This document shows, in pieces, positions 56,782 to 64,000 of a DNA stretch of 64,000 bases. The translations under genes were made by a program, and so were the position numbers. How positions within the stretch are numbered: position 1 is the stretch's first letter; each line of letters opens with the position of its first letter. The stretch comes from Blautia schinkii DSM 10518 (GTDB lineage Bacteria > Bacillota > Clostridia > Lachnospirales > Lachnospiraceae). The notes under the pieces are model-generated. The model was not told where the DNA came from. It saw nothing but the letters and a program-made list of their open reading frames with translations, and ran no database searches. The stretch is from the NCBI GenBank assembly GCA_000702025.1, contig JNKJ01000011.1:124001-188000 (forward strand), read 5' to 3'.

Positions 56782-58073
56782 TTTTCCTTTTAGACATTGT
56801 TTCTCTTATATTGAAATGGTCGTATGCCTTTGTTTTCTTATTAATCCTGCACACCTTCCTGCCCTTATGGAAAAACATCTTTATCAGAATAGTGGCCCTG
56901 TATACAAGCAGTTTTATATCTCTGTGTGTAATCTATGCCAACGATCTCACCAATCTTTTAGGCGCACTTTTAGGACTGGCGGTTTATATCGCAGTATTTC
57001 ACAGGGGAAGCTGGGTGAGAAAGCTGACCGCGCTGCTTGTATTTTACCCGGCTGTGATTGCGGTCAATTATCTGACCGATGATATCGGAAGCCGCATATT
57101 CTTCGGTTATTCCGGCGCCTCCTCAGATTTAAATGAACAGTGGAGTACACAGACCCAACTGCTGAGTACCTCTATTTTTATGGTATTCCAGCTCCTACGT
57201 CTGCTGTTCTGGATTGGTGCATGGCTTTTCCTCAGAAAATATCTGAAACGAATCACTGCCAGCCTGACCACACGGATGTGGCTTGTGGTGGACGCGTTGA
57301 TGCTGCCCCCTTTCACAGCCATTTTTACGATTATCTATTTCATGCCCAATGAAATTTATATCTCCTACCCCATTTGCGTGGCTTCCCTTTTTTCCTGCTT
57401 TGGCTGCATTTATCTGGTATCTTATATCTGCGGCTCCATACAGACTGCCTACCGTGCGCAGGAACTGGAGCTTAAGCAGTCTTACTATAAAGACAAGCTC
57501 AAGGACGAAGAACGGGTGCGGCGCATTTACCATGATATGAAAAACCACCTTCTGCTGATGGAGGCGAATATAGACAATTCCCGGGAATTCGCCGGCTCAG
57601 TACAGGCCCTGAAGGAGCAGATTGCAAGCTATGAAAATTATTACCATACCGGCAATGAATTTCTGGATGTGATCATCCTCCATAAATCCAGACTTGCTCA
57701 GGAAAAGCAGATTGATTTTAACGCGGTCATACAGTTTCGTGACAGCACCTTTATTGAGCCGCTGGATATCAGCACGATCTTCGGCAACGCGCTGGACAAT
57801 GCAATTGCCGCCTGTGAGAAGCTGCCCGCAACCATGCGCCTCATAACGGTAAAAGCCTCGCGTATCCGTGATATGCTGATTATCCTCGTGGAAAACAGCA
57901 TGCAGCCCGACCCGCTCTTCGACGGCAGCACCACGAAAAAAGATGCATTTCTCCACGGCTTTGGTCTGACCAATATTAAAGCAGCCGCAGAAAAATACGG
58001 AGGAGAATGCACCGTGAATCACCAGGAAGACAAATTCATACTGAAGGTCGTGATTCCTGTACCGCAGCTATAA
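56778..58073 (+). CDS. GHKL-type sensor histidine kinase (AgrC-like)
   Basis: 431 residues: about six membrane helices (5-215) then a coiled linker, H-box RRIYHDMKNHLLLMEANI, N-box FGNALDNAIAACEKL and GFGLTNIKAAAEKYGG. This is the peptide-sensor kinase type used with LytTR regulators. No AgrD-like peptide or AgrB-like protease is next to it, so the ligand is not evident; the FtsX transporter downstream may be the target or co-sensor. Confidence 0.9.
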   Translation: MIFLLDIVSLILKWSYAFVFLLILHTFLPLWKNIFIRIVALYTSSFISLCVIYANDLTNLLGALLGLAVYIAVFHRGSWVRKLTALLVFYPAVIAVNYLTDDIGSRIFFGYSGASSDLNEQWSTQTQLLSTSIFMVFQLLRLLFWIGAWLFLRKYLKRITASLTTRMWLVVDALMLPPFTAIFTIIYFMPNEIYISYPICVASLFSCFGCIYLVSYICGSIQTAYRAQELELKQSYYKDKLKDEERVRRIYHDMKNHLLLMEANIDNSREFAGSVQALKEQIASYENYYHTGNEFLDVIILHKSRLAQEKQIDFNAVIQFRDSTFIEPLDISTIFGNALDNAIAACEKLPATMRLITVKASRIRDMLIILVENSMQPDPLFDGSTTKKDAFLHGFGLTNIKAAAEKYGGECTVNHQEDKFILKVVIPVPQL

Positions 58074-58197
58074 TATGTGAAACCCGCGGTATATTACTCG
58101 CCTGACTGTTTTACGTACTTCAAATAGGTGCAGGTGTCATTTTAAACAGGCCACATATTAAATTATACCTCTTGAATATTAGATTAAGCATTCTGTA

Positions 58198-58225
58198 TTG
58201 CAGTATTCTTTCACAAAGCTATAAT
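58198..58225 (+). promoter_or_regulatory. Promoter of the second FtsX transporter
   Basis: TTGCAG (58198-58203), 16-nt spacer, TATAAT (58220-58225). Transcription would begin just ahead of the 18-nt repeats. Confidence 0.6.
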
Positions 58226-58234
58226 TTAGACAAC

Positions 58235-58342
58235 TTCCACACGGAACGCGATTTCTGCATGGAAAATAGCTTCTGCACGGAACACAGTTCCTGCATGGAA
58301 TAAAGCTTCCGCATGGAATAAAGCTTCCGCATGGAATACAGA
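58235..58342 (+). repeat. Six 18-nt tandem repeats in the transporter leader
   Basis: Six back-to-back units of the form TTCYGCATGGAATAAAGC (first unit most diverged), between the promoter and the ribosome site of the gene at 58364. Five of the six units hold a CATGG or CACGG core; a 14-codon frame begins at 58259 and ATG GAA TAA recurs. Confidence 0.85.
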
Positions 58343-58363
58343 ATATGAAAAAGAGGTATAATC

Positions 58364-59041
58364 ATGAGTATTTTAAACACATCAAATCTGACAAAGCAAT
58401 ACGGTCACGAAGCAAATATGGTCAAAGCACTTGACAATGTGAATATTTCCATCGAGGAGGGCGAATTCGTAGCCATCATTGGCACCTCCGGCAGCGGCAA
58501 ATCCACGCTTCTGAACATGCTGGGCGGGTTGGACCGCCCCACCTCAGGCACTGTCCGGGTAGATAAGTTCGAGCTTGGCAAATTAAAGGATGAGGACCTC
58601 ACCGTATTCCGCCGCCAGCGTATTGGCTTCATCTTTCAGAATTACAACTTGGTCCCCATTCTCAATGTATACGAAAATATCGTCATGCCCATACAGCTTG
58701 ACGGAAAAACACCGGATGAGCTCTTTATCCAGGAGGTCGTATCCCTGCTGGGACTTCAGAAGAAGCTATACAGTATGCCCAACACCTTATCCGGCGGCCA
58801 GCAGCAGCGCGCCGCCATCGCCAGAGCGCTGGCAAGCAAGCCGGCAATCATCCTTGCCGACGAGCCCACCGGCAATCTGGACACCAAAACAAGCAACGAA
58901 GTGATCAAGCTTTTAAAAGTGACCAGCAGGCAGTTTAAACAAACCATTGTCATGATCACCCATAATCCGGAAATCGCGGCTCAGGCCGACCGTATCATCC
59001 ACATTGAGGACGGCAGGGTTCAGGAGGCGGTGACAGCATGA
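58364..59041 (+). CDS. ABC transporter ATP-binding protein (MacB/LolD-like)
   Basis: 225 residues, ATG 58364 behind AAGAGG. Walker A GTSGSGKST, Q-loop IFQNYNLVPILNVYENI, signature LSGGQQQRAAIARAL, Walker B ILADEPTGNLD, H-loop IMITHN. Partner of the permease that starts inside its stop (ATGA). Downstream of the LytTR system in the same direction. Confidence 0.93.
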   Translation: MSILNTSNLTKQYGHEANMVKALDNVNISIEEGEFVAIIGTSGSGKSTLLNMLGGLDRPTSGTVRVDKFELGKLKDEDLTVFRRQRIGFIFQNYNLVPILNVYENIVMPIQLDGKTPDELFIQEVVSLLGLQKKLYSMPNTLSGGQQQRAAIARALASKPAIILADEPTGNLDTKTSNEVIKLLKVTSRQFKQTIVMITHNPEIAAQADRIIHIEDGRVQEAVTA

Positions 59042-61641
59042 AAAAGAAGAAAACCATCATCTCCACGCTCACTCGCCGCAGCTTCCGGCAAAATAAAGGC
59101 CGCAACCTGGTTGCTGCAGCCGCAATTATCCTGACTGCCATGATGTTCACGACTCTGCTCACACTGACACAGAGTCAGGCTCAGAACATGACGGAAATGA
59201 GTCTCAGACAATCCGGCACCAAGTCCCACGCCTCCACGAAGCAGATTTCCGAAAACCAAATCGAAAAAATCGCTTCCCATCCTGATATTGTCAGCCATGG
59301 AGAATCTCTCGTAGCCGGATTAGCGGAAAACGAAGGACTTGCCGGCCGTCAGGTAGAAATCCGATATGCCACACCCCAATATGCAAAAGACGCTTTCGCC
59401 TATCCCACCACAGGAGCGATGCCCGCCAATGCGGATGAAATCGCCCTGGACACGATCACACTCCAACGCCTGGGAATACCAGCAGAGCTTGGACAGAAAG
59501 TGTCACTTAAGTGGGTTTCCGAATCTCCAAATGTTTCTGAATCCTCCGATGGTTCCGAATCCTCCGAGGTTCCCGTATCTACCAATGCCTCCGAAGCCCC
59601 CGAGCTCATAACCTCTGAATTTACTCTCTGCGGCTGGTGGGAAGGCAACCTATCCTCCTATGCAAGCATGGCATGGGTGAGCGAGGACTTTGCCCGTGAA
59701 GCATTCGGAAATCCAAGTGAATCCGTACAGGAAAAGGATGCCGATATCTGGATGATGGCGGTCAATTTTTCAGACACGAAGCATATTGATGAGAAAATAG
59801 GAACGATTCTCTCAGATACAGGATTGACAGACTTAGAATTTAATGCCAATCTCGCATATACCCAGGAAATGCAGTCCATGATATTCAGCGAAAATCTGCC
59901 TGTCTATGGGGGTATGCTGTTGGTGTTCCTGGCCGGATATCTGATCATTTTTAATGTTTTCCAGATATCGATAGCTTCTGATATCCAGTTTTACGGAAAA
60001 CTAAAAACACTCGGCATGACAGCGAAGCAGCTTCGAAAAATTATCCGCGGACACGCCAACCTGCTCTCTCTGATCAGCATCCCTGCCGGGCTTATTCTCG
60101 GCTACATCCTGGGAATCCTCCTGGTTCCGGCCCTGCTGTACAACGTAGGTGCAAAGCCCCAGGCCTCCGCCGATCCGCTTATTTTCATCGGCTCCGCTGT
60201 ATTCGCCTACATCACGGTCATGATTTCCTGCCTGCTCCCCGCACGGGCTGCCGCAAAGGTATCTCCCATGGAAGCGCTGCGCTACACAGACGCGGAACCC
60301 GGTATGAAACGAAAAACCAAAAAATCAAAGAATGGCGCCTCCGTTTCCAAAATGGCCTGGGCGAATCTCTGGAGAAACAAAAAGCGTACCATTTTAGTTC
60401 TCTGTTCTCTCACGTTAGGACTGGTTTTGATGAGCTTTTTTTACGCCAAAAACACAAGCTTTGATGTAGAAAAATACCTGATGGACCTGACTATAGCCGA
60501 CTACCAGATTGACGATGCAACAAACAGTCTTCCCAGCGGTTATGACCAGGAGAGCAGCACCATCAGCGAAGAACTGCAGAACGATATCCTAGCGCTGAAA
60601 AATGTAGAAGAAACTGCCCGCCTTTATTCGCATCAGATTGATTACAGCTTCAGCAGCACCACCTGTGAAAACATGGTGTCTTACTACACTGAGGACCGCT
60701 TGGAGGAATTTGCCTCTTACGACCCCACTTTCCCGCTTTGGAAAGAAATCTTTGACAGTGCCACTGCCGGAAATCCAGTTCCCATTACTGTTTATGGAGC
60801 TGACAGCTTACTTGTGAAAGCTGCTGCAAGCAGCAGCTACCTTCTAAACGGTACCTTTGACGAAGAGAAATTTTCCACAGGAGATTACGCCATTGCCATC
60901 GGACCGACAGTGGAGCCCGGCCAGGATTTACCCGTCTATTCCGTAGGAGAAACGGTAAGCGTCGAGGGACGTGAGTTTACCGTAATGGCTGTTGTTTCAC
61001 CGCTTATGCCCATAACGAGCGGATTTGGGCCTGTATTTGACATTCCTTTGATCATACCGGCGGACACCTTCCTCTCCCTGTGGCCGGACAGCAATGTACG
61101 CAAATTTTATTTGAATGTGGGGGACGACACCATGGAAGAAGCCGCCACGCTTTTAGAGGACTATAAGAACACATCGGCTCCGGATATGAACATCACCTCC
61201 CGCAAGACCATGGTGGAGCAGTATGAAGCACAGACGCGTGCTGCCTCTGTCATGGGATATGCCATCAGTCTCATTATCGCTCTGGTGGGTGTGATTAATT
61301 TTGTAAACAGCATGGTAACCGCCATCATTTCCCGAAAACGTGAATTTGCCATGATTCAGAGTATTGGTATGACGAAACGGCAGTTAAGGCAAATGCTGAC
61401 CTTCGAAGGACTTTACTATGCCGGAGGTTCCCTGGCAGTCTCCTATCTGCTCAGCGCGTTCACGGTCGGCGTAGTGGTGCGGGCAATTGCCTCGGACGGC
61501 TTCTCCACCTTCCATTTCACGCTGCTGCCCCTGATGGTATGCACGCCGGTTTTACTTATATTTGCTGTGGTGATTCCTTATTTGTGCTTCAAAAATCTGG
61601 AGAAACAGAGCATTGTGGAACGCCTGCGTGCGATAGACTAA
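59038..61641 (+). CDS. FtsX-type ABC transporter permease
   Basis: 867 residues with an N-terminal helix (about 22-45), two FtsX domains (about 280-420 and 740-860) and a large outside region. The coupling helices KLKTLGMTAKQLRKIIRG and FAMIQSIGMTKRQLRQML are visible. Residues about 160-190 are a Ser/Glu/Pro-rich insert (SESSDGSESSEVPVS) coded by 18-nt near-repeats, in the part outside the membrane. Same general type as the permease at 52518-55199, but of different sequence. Confidence 0.88.
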   Translation: MKKKKTIISTLTRRSFRQNKGRNLVAAAAIILTAMMFTTLLTLTQSQAQNMTEMSLRQSGTKSHASTKQISENQIEKIASHPDIVSHGESLVAGLAENEGLAGRQVEIRYATPQYAKDAFAYPTTGAMPANADEIALDTITLQRLGIPAELGQKVSLKWVSESPNVSESSDGSESSEVPVSTNASEAPELITSEFTLCGWWEGNLSSYASMAWVSEDFAREAFGNPSESVQEKDADIWMMAVNFSDTKHIDEKIGTILSDTGLTDLEFNANLAYTQEMQSMIFSENLPVYGGMLLVFLAGYLIIFNVFQISIASDIQFYGKLKTLGMTAKQLRKIIRGHANLLSLISIPAGLILGYILGILLVPALLYNVGAKPQASADPLIFIGSAVFAYITVMISCLLPARAAAKVSPMEALRYTDAEPGMKRKTKKSKNGASVSKMAWANLWRNKKRTILVLCSLTLGLVLMSFFYAKNTSFDVEKYLMDLTIADYQIDDATNSLPSGYDQESSTISEELQNDILALKNVEETARLYSHQIDYSFSSTTCENMVSYYTEDRLEEFASYDPTFPLWKEIFDSATAGNPVPITVYGADSLLVKAAASSSYLLNGTFDEEKFSTGDYAIAIGPTVEPGQDLPVYSVGETVSVEGREFTVMAVVSPLMPITSGFGPVFDIPLIIPADTFLSLWPDSNVRKFYLNVGDDTMEEAATLLEDYKNTSAPDMNITSRKTMVEQYEAQTRAASVMGYAISLIIALVGVINFVNSMVTAIISRKREFAMIQSIGMTKRQLRQMLTFEGLYYAGGSLAVSYLLSAFTVGVVVRAIASDGFSTFHFTLLPLMVCTPVLLIFAVVIPYLCFKNLEKQSIVERLRAID

Positions 61642-61694
61642 TTACCGAAATAGATTTATGATTACCGTGGATTTATCACTATAGATAAGATGTA

Positions 61695-61736
61695 AAAGCC
61701 CCCCTGCCAGCCAGTAATGACTGTTCAGAGGGGCAT
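61695..61736 (-). terminator. Terminator between FtsX permease and AAA gene
   Basis: GCCCCCCTG with CAGAGGGGC (one mismatch) and inner CAGT/ACTG; on the minus strand it is followed by TTTTACA. It best serves the gene ending at 61811. Confidence 0.65.
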
Positions 61737-61810
61737 GCTTAATATAAATGGTTGTATGGCATACTTTAAATCCACACCGCAGCAATACGTCATTGCTGAG
61801 AAATGCTTCT

Positions 61811-63511
61811 TTAACAACTATGATCTGCGGCAAGCATCACCCGGCATCTCTTTTTATAAAAAGCAATTCCATATTTCAAGATATGCTCCACTCCATCTTC
61901 ATAAAGTTTTTCTTCATATTTTACCCGTTCAATCTGTTCCAGTGCTTCCCGGCAGGCGGCATCCAGTTTTCCATCCTCCGCATATTTCAGTTCCAGTACA
62001 ATACCAATTTCCCCATCGTCTGTTTCTACCAGAATATCACTGTAGCCATCTCCTGACTCTTCATTGGAAGAAACGCTCCAGGTATCCTGAAACCCTAAGA
62101 TTCCTAGCAGGATTCCATGGTAAAAATTCTCTTTCAACTGCTTTTTTACAAAGGTATCGCGGATACTGACCGTCCTTTTCAGATATTCTCCCAATCGTTT
62201 TTCTACACACTCGGAATTTCCGTTTTTCAGGGCTTCGCAAAACTCTTTTAAAGCTTCCCCATTTTTCGGCACACTCTCCTTGAAAAATTCCATGATTTGT
62301 GTGGTAAAGATTTTCCGTATCTCTATATTCGGAATAGCCAGGCGGAATTTATCCCCCTCCGGCTTTCCCCTCTGGGTAAGATATCCAGTAGTAAACAGGA
62401 CGCTCCACAGATTGTCAATAGAAGCATACATATCATGATAGGTCAAATCCTGATGGATTTCCTTTGTGATGACCTCACCTGCCACCAGTTGTTCCAACTC
62501 CCGCCTTATAACTGCTTTATCCGATTCCCGGACGAAACGCCTGACAGCTTCATTGCTGCTGGTATTCGTCCAATAATTCTTAGGCTGTGCATCCGGTTCC
62601 GCCCGCAGGGCATCGCAAAAATTGATCACATCCCAGGGGCAGTACACCTCTGCATTTCCAAACTGATAGCCGTTATACCATTCCTTAATCTCTTTGTAAT
62701 GCCCCGAAAGTCCATAATATTCCAGCATTTCCCTTACTTCACTGTCCGTAAAACCAAAGTATTCATCAAACTGTACGTCTGCGACTGACAAAATCTTGAG
62801 GTTATTCAGCCCTGTAAAAATACTCTCCTTAGAGATGCGCATACATCCGGTCAATACTGCGAATTTCAGGCTGTCATTGGTCTTCAGCGCATGTTCAAAC
62901 ATATTCCGGATAAACAGCACCATTTGGTCGTAGTATCCACGTTCAAATGCCTTTGCCAATGGAACATCATACTCATCAATCAGTAGGATTACTTTGCTTT
63001 TATGATGCTTTTCAAGAAGCTCCGACAGGACTTTCAGACTGCTGCACAAAACGCCCTCGCTCATGTCCGCCTTAAGGAGTGTAACAAGCGCATCTTTATC
63101 ATAAGGAGTAAGCTCTTCACTGTCCAAAAGATACTGAAATCTCCTGGCCTCCCCGCGGATAATCTGAACCGCCATATCCAGCGTTTTTTCATAAGTTCCT
63201 GCATTTATCCCTTTCAAAGAAATAAATATCACAGGAAATTTCCCCATGTATTCTTCGCAAAGAGAAGTCTCTTCCGAGATTTTTAAATTGCTGAAAATCT
63301 CTTTATTTCCATTTAGTTCAAAAAAATTCTTCAACATACTCATATTTAAAGATTTTCCGAACCTTCTTGGACGCGTGAAAAGAGTGACCTCGGCCCAATT
63401 ATTTAAAAGTTCTTTAATAAGATATGTCTTATCTAAATAATAGAAATCTTCTGTCTGCAATTTTTCAAAGTTCTCAATTCCTATTGGAAGTTTCTTTTTC
63501 CTGCCTTCCAT
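61811..63511 (-). CDS. AAA-ATPase-like protein with C-terminal PD-(D/E)XK domain
   Basis: 566 residues. N-terminus LPIGIENFEKLQTEDFYYLDKT then a P-loop of the RPRRFGKS type (FTRPRRFGKSLNMSML), Walker B VILLIDEYDVPLAKAFE and the middle YNGYQFGNAEVYCPWDVINFC segment: the AAA-ATPase-like/DUF1703 family common in gut Clostridia and Bacteroidetes. The C-terminal GYSDILVETDDGEIGIVLELKYAEDG carries the D...ExK signature of PD-(D/E)XK nucleases (about 485-510). Role unknown; members are often in variable copies. ATG 63511 has GAGGG close upstream. Confidence 0.88.
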   Translation of the reverse strand: MEGRKKKLPIGIENFEKLQTEDFYYLDKTYLIKELLNNWAEVTLFTRPRRFGKSLNMSMLKNFFELNGNKEIFSNLKISEETSLCEEYMGKFPVIFISLKGINAGTYEKTLDMAVQIIRGEARRFQYLLDSEELTPYDKDALVTLLKADMSEGVLCSSLKVLSELLEKHHKSKVILLIDEYDVPLAKAFERGYYDQMVLFIRNMFEHALKTNDSLKFAVLTGCMRISKESIFTGLNNLKILSVADVQFDEYFGFTDSEVREMLEYYGLSGHYKEIKEWYNGYQFGNAEVYCPWDVINFCDALRAEPDAQPKNYWTNTSSNEAVRRFVRESDKAVIRRELEQLVAGEVITKEIHQDLTYHDMYASIDNLWSVLFTTGYLTQRGKPEGDKFRLAIPNIEIRKIFTTQIMEFFKESVPKNGEALKEFCEALKNGNSECVEKRLGEYLKRTVSIRDTFVKKQLKENFYHGILLGILGFQDTWSVSSNEESGDGYSDILVETDDGEIGIVLELKYAEDGKLDAACREALEQIERVKYEEKLYEDGVEHILKYGIAFYKKRCRVMLAADHSC

Positions 63512-63779
63512 TCCCTCATCACACTCCTTAGCTAATCTCTGCTTTTATGTGAATGCCCATCCTTTTGCTTGTGTGTCTGGGGATGTCCGTGCATTAATGC
63601 CCAGAAACACCTCGTGGGATATTCGCCGCTGAACAGTTGCAATTTCTTTTCATTATATCAGAAGTCATCCGTAAATCCTACTGCCATTTGAAAAAACTAT
63701 TCTTCACAATAAATGCTTTTATATTATCCCCCTATAGCAGGAAAATCCCCATATAGTATGATAAGGATTGGGCTGTATA

Positions 63780-63874
63780 CCTTGTAATGCCTTGTAGTGC
63801 CTTATATATCACAACGCAATATTCATCACAACGCAATATTCATCACAACGTCATATATATCACAGTGTCATATG
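63780..63874. repeat. Three 10-nt then four 17-nt tandem repeats
   Basis: CCTTGTAATG, CCTTGTAGTG, CCTTATATAT (63780-63809) run into four 17-nt units of the form CATCACAACGCAATATT (63807-63823, 63824-63840, 63841-63857, 63858-63874), the last two more diverged. Confidence 0.8.
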
Positions 63875-63960
63875 TCCGTAACGTATTTGTCATGTCCACG
63901 AATTTATTGTATATTTCACACAACAATCATTGATTTCATCCAGCCTTCCAGGTGATATTT

Positions 63961-64000
63961 ATGCAAAAAACAAATTGCATCCCCCTCACCAAGCTGATAT
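63961..64000 (+). CDS. Possible start of next gene (partial)
   Basis: ATG with AGGTG 8 nt upstream; the 13 visible codons (MQKTNCIPLTKLI) are too few to name a product. Confidence 0.25.
   Translation, partial: MQKTNCIPLTKLI

Larger units (their letters stand above)
63512..64000. other. Right-edge intergenic region with short tandem repeats
   Basis: No clear gene. Contains the 10-nt and 17-nt repeats at 63780-63874. At the edge an ATG at 63961 behind AGGTG (63950s) opens a frame that runs out of the window (13 codons), possibly the start of the next gene. Confidence 0.5.

Noticed and set aside
63807..63874. CRISPR array
   Set aside because: The 17-nt units abut without spacers.

Overview
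The window looks like a Gram-positive, low-to-mid GC, spore-forming gut Clostridia chromosome, most likely Lachnospiraceae. Evidence: sporulation genes yqfC/yqfD beside phoH and ybeY, a FtsK/SpoIIIE translocase, a HydABC/NuoEFG-like soluble redox complex, Rex, an OpuC-type osmolyte transporter, large carbohydrate-binding surface proteins, strong GGAGG ribosome sites and TTGACA/TATAAT promoters. The genus cannot be fixed from sequence alone. I saw no tRNA, rRNA, CRISPR array, prophage or insertion sequence.

Layout. 1-2.8 kb: a truncated M14-peptidase-like gene and a surface beta-helix protein. 2.9-5.9 kb: proline operon proB-yneC/ynzC-like-fthC-proA. 6-10.5 kb: a BofC-like protein, a DUF3048 protein and yqfC-yqfD-phoH-ybeY. 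10.6-16.8 kb: an osmoprotectant ABC transporter operon with an embedded winged-helix/ferredoxin protein, then dus, a flavin-binding-like protein and a DUF2284 protein. 17-22.5 kb: rlmH, a Dabb protein, a zinc-ribbon/TPR protein, ftsK and uppP. 22.5-23.6 kb: a gene-poor stretch with two inverted copies of a ~240-nt structured element. 23.6-29.4 kb: a three-gene NuoEFG-like complex whose large subunit is fused to a GltD-type flavoprotein. 29.7-39.4 kb: a giant multidomain surface protein preceded by a PrsA-like lipoprotein. 39.6-46.7 kb: tepA, yebC, a CNNM protein, mazF, alr, nnr and rex. 46.9-64 kb: an ABC-F protein, an MFS transporter, two two-component systems each beside a FtsX-type ABC transporter, and an AAA-ATPase/PD-(D/E)XK protein. 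Almost everything is on the minus strand except the ABC-F gene, both two-component systems and the second ABC transporter.

The strongest unexplained signals are: (1) the twin structured elements at 22650-22889 and 23194-23437, which keep a near-identical 104-nt core and pairing but have unrelated, self-complementary 50-bp arms; the core differences are mostly compensatory pairs; (2) a run of ten G (minus strand) directly after the signal peptide of the giant surface protein, which puts the 2,900-residue body out of frame with its secretion signal and looks like a phase-variation switch or an assembly error; (3) six 18-nt repeats forming the leader of the second FtsX transporter; and (4) paired 9-bp direct repeats upstream of the LytTR operon promoter.
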